DNA from: Devosia soli
GTDB lineage: Bacteria > Pseudomonadota > Alphaproteobacteria > Rhizobiales > Devosiaceae
Reading direction: 5' to 3'
Assembly: GCF_000970455.1 (NCBI RefSeq)
Contig: NZ_LAJG01000014.1
Location: 682,001 to 746,000, forward strand
DNA length: 64,000 bases
Made by a program: the position numbers and the translations under genes. Positions within the stretch are counted from its first letter, which is position 1, and every line of letters begins with the position of its first letter. Under the pieces are notes generated by a model. The model saw only the letters and a list, made by a program, of their open reading frames with translations, was not told the DNA's origin and ran no database searches. Shown here one piece after another: positions 59,653 through 64,000 of this stretch.

Positions 59653-60743
59653 GCATGTCGCCGCTCAACCAGCGCCGCCTCGCCAATTTCCGCGCCAATC
59701 GGCGCGGCTGGTGGTCGCTCTGGATCTTTCTCGCGCTGTTCCTGCTGACGCTCGGCGCAGAACTCATCACCAACGATCGGCCGATCATCGTCTCCTATAA
59801 GGGCGAACTGCTGGTTCCTGCCTTTGTGACCTATCCCGAAGCAAAATTCGGCGGCTTTCTCGCGACGACGGACTATCGCCAACCGTTCATTGCCGATGAA
59901 ATCGCTGCCAATGGATGGTCGATCTGGCCCCCGGTGCGCTTCAGCCACGACACCGTCGATGGCTACCTCCCCTCTTCCGGCACCAATCCGCCAAGCTGGA
60001 TGCAGAGCTGGGATCAGTTCTGCTCGCGCTACCCGCAGGGCACCGCCGATCCTAATTGTCAACTCGGCAATTATCATTGGCTCGGCACCGACGACCGCGG
60101 CCGCGACGTGCTCGCGCGCCTCGTTTACGGCTTCCGCATTTCGGTCCTCTTCGGCCTGACACTGACCGTCTTCTCCTCGATCATCGGCGTCTTCGCTGGC
60201 GCCGTTCAGGGCTATTTCGGCGGCTGGATCGATCTCATCGCCCAGCGTGTCATCGAAATCTGGACCTCAGTCCCTTCGGTTTACCTGCTCCTGATCATTT
60301 CGAGCGTCATCGCCCCCAGCTTCTGGGTGCTGCTCGGCATCCTGCTGCTCTTCTCGTGGGTGGCGCTGGTCGGCATCGTCCGCGCCGAATTCCTGCGCGC
60401 CCGCAATTTCGAATATGTCAACGCGGCCCGCGCCCTTGGCGTCTCCAATGCCGTGATCATGTGGCGCCATCTCCTCCCCAACGCTATGGTCGCGACACTC
60501 ACCTTCATGCCCTTCATTCTTTCGGGCTCGGTGACGACGCTGACCTCGCTCGACTTCCTTGGTTTCGGCCTCCCCATCGGCTCGCCCTCGCTCGGCGAAC
60601 TGCTGGCCCAGGGCAAACGCAACCTCCAGGCCCCCTGGCTCGGGCTGACGGGCTTTTTCACCATCGCCATCATGATGACGCTGCTCGTCTTCATCGGCGA
60701 AGCCGTCCGCGACGCCTTCGATCCGCGAAAGACGTTCAAATGA
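59649..60743 (+). CDS. yejE: Microcin C/peptide ABC transporter permease YejE-like
   Basis: 364 residues. After the first helix comes a long periplasmic insert (about 40-145, with two Cys) as in YejE. The usual GTDDRGRDVLARLVYGFRIS and EYVNAARALGVSNAVIMWRHLLPN motifs follow. It overlaps both neighbours (ATGA at each end), so yejB, yejE and yejF form one tightly coupled unit. Confidence 0.93.
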   Translation: MSMSPLNQRRLANFRANRRGWWSLWIFLALFLLTLGAELITNDRPIIVSYKGELLVPAFVTYPEAKFGGFLATTDYRQPFIADEIAANGWSIWPPVRFSHDTVDGYLPSSGTNPPSWMQSWDQFCSRYPQGTADPNCQLGNYHWLGTDDRGRDVLARLVYGFRISVLFGLTLTVFSSIIGVFAGAVQGYFGGWIDLIAQRVIEIWTSVPSVYLLLIISSVIAPSFWVLLGILLLFSWVALVGIVRAEFLRARNFEYVNAARALGVSNAVIMWRHLLPNAMVATLTFMPFILSGSVTTLTSLDFLGFGLPIGSPSLGELLAQGKRNLQAPWLGLTGFFTIAIMMTLLVFIGEAVRDAFDPRKTFK

Positions 60744-62362
60744 CGGCGCCCCTCCTTTCCGTCCGCGATCTCACCATCCGTTTCGGCGCCTTTGAGGCGG
60801 CGAAGACGGTCAGTTTTGATATCGCGCCGGGGGAAACTATGGCGCTGGTCGGGGAAAGCGGATCGGGCAAGTCGGTGACGGCGCTCTCCGTGCTCAAGCT
60901 GCTGCCGGCGTCTGCCCGCATCGAAGGGTTCATTGCTCTCGGCGCCCAGGACCTCACCAAGTCGACTGACGCTCAACTGCGCCAAGTGCGTGGCAACGAT
61001 GTCGGGATGATCTTCCAGGAGCCGATGAGTTCGCTCAATCCGGTCCACACCATCGGCAAGCAGATCGGCGAAGTGCTGGCGGTGCATCAGGGTCTGCGCA
61101 AGACCGCGGCGCGCAAGCGCACGATCGAACTTCTCACTGAAGTCGGCATCCCGAGCCCTCAAAGCCGGCTCGACGATTATCCACATCAGCTCTCGGGCGG
61201 CCAGCGCCAGCGCGTCATGATCGCCATGGCGCTTGCCAACAATCCGAAGCTCCTCATTGCCGACGAGCCGACGACGGCACTCGACGTCACCGTACAGGCG
61301 CAGATCCTGACACTCTTGAAGAAGCTGCAGGCGCAGCACGGCATGGCGATGCTCTTCATCACCCATGACCTAACGATCGTGCGCAAGATCGCCGATCGGG
61401 TTTGTGTGATGACGGGCGGGGAGATCGTTGAAACCGGCCCGGTCGCCGAGATTTTCATCAAGCCGCAGCATCCTTACACGAGGAAGCTCCTCGCCGCCGC
61501 GCCCAAGGGCGCTCCGGTGCTTGCCAAGAGCGGCGCGCCTAAGCTGGTCGAGACCAAGGACTTGAAGGTGTGGTTCCCGATCAAGCGCGGGCTCCTGCGC
61601 AAAACGGTCGGGCATATTCGCGCCGTCGATGGCGTCGATGTCGCGATCCATCGCGGCGAAACGCTCGGCGTCGTCGGCGAAAGCGGCTCGGGCAAATCCT
61701 CGCTCGGCTATGCACTCCTCCGGCTCATTCCTTCGAAGGGCCGGATCGTGATGTTGGGGCAGGACATATCGGGCCGAACGGCCAAGGCCATGCGGCCGAT
61801 GCGACGGCATATGCAGATCGTTTTCCAGGACCCTTTCGGCTCGCTGAGCCCGCGCATGTCGGTCGGCGAAATCGTCGAAGAGGGTCTAAAGGTCCATATG
61901 CCGAAACTCTCCGTAGCTGACCGCGAGGCGCGCGTCGTGGCGGTGCTTGGCGAAGTCGGGCTCGATCCGGCCTCGGCGAACCGCTATCCGCACGAATTTT
62001 CCGGCGGCCAGCGCCAGCGCATTGCAATCGCCCGCGCCCTTGTGCTCGAGCCCGACTTTCTCGTGCTCGACGAGCCGACCTCGGCGCTCGACATCTCGAT
62101 CCAGGCGCAGGTCATCGATCTTCTCCGCGATGTGCAGCGCCGGCGCGACCTCACGTATCTCTTCATCAGCCATGACCTGCGCGTCGTAAAGGCGCTCGCC
62201 CATTCGCTGGTCGTCATGCGCAACGGCAAGATCGTCGAGGCGGGACCTGCCGCCGCCATCTTCGCCCGCCCGCATGATCCCTATACGCGCCAGTTGCTGG
62301 CTGCCGCCTTCGACATCGAAACCACCGCCGACGGGTTGTCCCCCGCCGATCAAAGCGACTAA
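60740..62362 (+). CDS. yejF: Peptide ABC transporter ATP-binding protein YejF-like (two ATPase domains)
   Basis: 540 residues from the ATG at 60740, overlapping the yejE stop. Two complete ATPase domains: first with GESGSGKSVTALS, LSGGQRQRVMIAMAL, LLIADEPTTALD; second with GESGSGKSSLGYA, FSGGQRQRIAIARAL, LVLDEPTSALD. Both are catalytically intact, as in YejF. The open frame upstream is a shadow of yejE. Confidence 0.95.
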   Translation: MTAPLLSVRDLTIRFGAFEAAKTVSFDIAPGETMALVGESGSGKSVTALSVLKLLPASARIEGFIALGAQDLTKSTDAQLRQVRGNDVGMIFQEPMSSLNPVHTIGKQIGEVLAVHQGLRKTAARKRTIELLTEVGIPSPQSRLDDYPHQLSGGQRQRVMIAMALANNPKLLIADEPTTALDVTVQAQILTLLKKLQAQHGMAMLFITHDLTIVRKIADRVCVMTGGEIVETGPVAEIFIKPQHPYTRKLLAAAPKGAPVLAKSGAPKLVETKDLKVWFPIKRGLLRKTVGHIRAVDGVDVAIHRGETLGVVGESGSGKSSLGYALLRLIPSKGRIVMLGQDISGRTAKAMRPMRRHMQIVFQDPFGSLSPRMSVGEIVEEGLKVHMPKLSVADREARVVAVLGEVGLDPASANRYPHEFSGGQRQRIAIARALVLEPDFLVLDEPTSALDISIQAQVIDLLRDVQRRRDLTYLFISHDLRVVKALAHSLVVMRNGKIVEAGPAAAIFARPHDPYTRQLLAAAFDIETTADGLSPADQSD

Positions 62363-62392
62363 CCTCGTTGCAAACAGGGAGGAGCACGCCCC

Positions 62393-64000
62393 ATGAAGCT
62401 CTCGACACTGCTCACCGCCGGACTTCTCGCCATCGGGCTTGCCGGCGCTGCCCACGCCCAGACCCCCACGGGCATCTGGGTGCATGCCGATAGTCTCACA
62501 GACACGCCCAAATATGGCGAGGGCTTTGCCCACTTCGATTATGTCAATGCCGATGCGCCCAAGGGCGGCACGGTGCGCCTCGGCGATCGTGGCGGCTTTG
62601 ATACTTTCAACCCCATCCTGCCAAAGGGCGAAATCGCAAGCGGAGTGGGGCTCATCTACGAAACCCTGCTGACGCCGTCGCTCGATGAGGTGAACACCTC
62701 CTATGGGCTTCTCGCCGAAGCCATGAAGGTTGCCGACGATTATGGCGCGGTGACCTTCCGCATGGACCCCGATGCCGAATGGCACGATGGCGAGCCGGTG
62801 ACGGCCGAGGACGTCGTCTGGTCCTTCGAAAGGTCGATCGAACTGAGCCCCGTTTATGCCCAATATTATGCCAACATCACCAAGGCCGAAGTGACCGCGC
62901 CCGGCGAAGTAACCTTCACCTTCGACATGACCGGTAATCGCGAACTGCCCCATATCCTGGGCCAGCTCATGGTCATGCCGCAGCACTGGTGGGAGGGCAC
63001 CGACGCCAAGGGCAATAAGCGCAGCCTGGGTGAATCGACGCTGGAGCCGCCGCTCGGCTCCGGCCCCTATGAGATCGCAAGCTTCGAAGCCGGCCGCTCG
63101 ATCACATATAAACGCGTCGAGAACTATTGGGCAAAGGACCATCCGACCCAGATCGGCGCGAACAATTTCAATGAAATCCGCTACGAATATTTCCTCGACG
63201 AAGCCGTCTGGTTCGAGGCCTTCAAGGGCGACCAGTTCGACTTCTGGAACGAATATACTGCCCGCCGCTGGGCCACCGGCTTCGATTTTCCCGCTGTTGC
63301 CGACGGCCGGGTGATCAAGGAGGAATTCCCGCAGGATTATAACGGCCGCGGGGAAATGGTCGGTTTTGTCCCGAACCTGCGCCGCGAAAAGTTCCAGGAC
63401 CAACGCGTGCGCGAGGCGCTGAACTTCGCCTTCGATTTCGAAGAGCTCAACAACACGATCTTCTATAACCAGTATGAGCGCATCAACTCATACTTCTTCG
63501 GCCTGCCCTTTGCCGCCAAGGGCGAGCCGCAGGGCGAGGTCGTCGACATCCTCGACAGCGTGCGCGACGACGTGCCCCAAGCCGCGTTCGGGCCGATCCC
63601 GGTCAATCCGGTCAGCGGCGATCCGACCAAGCTGCGTGAAAACCTGCGCCAGGCGCTGACCCTTCTCACGCAGGCGGGCTACACGCTCAACGGTTCGCAA
63701 CTGGTCGATGCCAATGGCCAGCAGCTCTCATTCGAAATCCTGATGCACCAGCCGACGCTCGAAGCCATTGCCGCCAATTTCCAAAAGAATCTGGCGCTGA
63801 TCGGTGTCCGCGTCGACATCCGCATGGTCGACACGCCCCAATATATCAACCGGCTGCGCAGCTTCGACTATGACATGATCTATGGAGGCTGGACCCAGTC
63901 CTATTCGCCAGGCAACGAACAGCGCTTCTTCTTCGGTTCCTCGAGCGCCACTGAAGAGGGCTCGCGCAACTATGCAGGCATAGCCGATCCTGCCATCGAT
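62393..64000 (+). CDS. Peptide ABC transporter substrate-binding protein (YejA-like), partial at 3' end
   Basis: Family 5 extracellular peptide-binding protein, 536 codons visible with no stop before the window ends (usual length ~600). GGGAGGAG precedes the ATG and the signal peptide ends GAAHAQ. Typical stretches: FDYVNADAPKGGTVRLGDRGGFDTFNP, RMDPDAEWHDGEPVTAEDVVWSFE, GSGPYEIASFEAGRSITYKRVENYW, VREALNFAFDFEELN. It follows yejBEF by 30 bases and is likely its binding protein, placed last rather than first. Confidence 0.93.
   Translation, partial: MKLSTLLTAGLLAIGLAGAAHAQTPTGIWVHADSLTDTPKYGEGFAHFDYVNADAPKGGTVRLGDRGGFDTFNPILPKGEIASGVGLIYETLLTPSLDEVNTSYGLLAEAMKVADDYGAVTFRMDPDAEWHDGEPVTAEDVVWSFERSIELSPVYAQYYANITKAEVTAPGEVTFTFDMTGNRELPHILGQLMVMPQHWWEGTDAKGNKRSLGESTLEPPLGSGPYEIASFEAGRSITYKRVENYWAKDHPTQIGANNFNEIRYEYFLDEAVWFEAFKGDQFDFWNEYTARRWATGFDFPAVADGRVIKEEFPQDYNGRGEMVGFVPNLRREKFQDQRVREALNFAFDFEELNNTIFYNQYERINSYFFGLPFAAKGEPQGEVVDILDSVRDDVPQAAFGPIPVNPVSGDPTKLRENLRQALTLLTQAGYTLNGSQLVDANGQQLSFEILMHQPTLEAIAANFQKNLALIGVRVDIRMVDTPQYINRLRSFDYDMIYGGWTQSYSPGNEQRFFFGSSSATEEGSRNYAGIADPAID

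Overview
The window is a GC-rich alphaproteobacterial chromosome segment, most likely Hyphomicrobiales and plausibly Devosia or a close relative. The reasons are a complete PhyR/NepR/EcfG general stress response locus (confined to Alphaproteobacteria), a ChvE-GguA-GguB sugar importer, the mdh-sucCD-sucAB-lpd block on one strand, an Inh/Omp19 lipoprotein, a Yej-type peptide importer and dispersed palindromic intergenic repeats. The genus is an inference. I saw no tRNA, rRNA, CRISPR array, insertion sequence or prophage.

Layout. 1-4.0 kb: an ABC importer of the polyamine/iron type whose binding protein is cut by the window edge. 4.3-5.5 kb: a mercaptopyruvate sulfurtransferase and a small secreted protein. 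5.7-10.2 kb: an RND efflux pair. 10.2-11.4 kb: a WYL regulator divergent from a VOC protein. 11.4-16.7 kb: chvE-gguA-gguB facing a GntR/FCD regulator that has a perfect operator palindrome at its start. 16.8-23.4 kb: three tightly packed genes (transglutaminase-DUF2126, permuted ATP-grasp fused to alpha-E, transglutaminase) of the predicted peptide-ligation system.

23.4-30.6 kb is a general stress response island. It holds nepR-ecfG divergent from phyR, a HisKA_2/CHASE3 kinase in an operon with a Crp/Fnr regulator and a lipid kinase, a receiver-like protein whose phospho-acceptor Asp is replaced, and several small membrane proteins. Motifs fitting the EcfG promoter (GGAAC-N16-CGTT, equivalent to GGAAC-N18-TT) lie in front of almost every transcription unit. 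These motifs were found by eye and are the strongest unannotated signal here.

30.6-36.0 kb: a YdcF-like protein and a polar amino-acid ABC importer followed by an aspartoacylase-family deacylase. 36.0-44.6 kb: uronate catabolism, with uxuA and an operon dctP-dctQ-dctM-gntR-kduI-kduD-kdgF; a TRIC channel/DUF4326 pair and an M15-like protein sit between them. 44.9-57.2 kb: lpd, lysE, a MAPEG protein, a secreted protein, then sucB, sucA, sucD, sucC, mdh and zapE, all on the minus strand. 57.4-64 kb: the Inh/Omp19 lipoprotein, a small protein, and yejB-yejE-yejF plus a binding protein that runs off the end.

Three families of dispersed repeats recur between genes. Several small genes (55, 52, 54 and 70 residues) are supported by ribosome binding sites and promoters.
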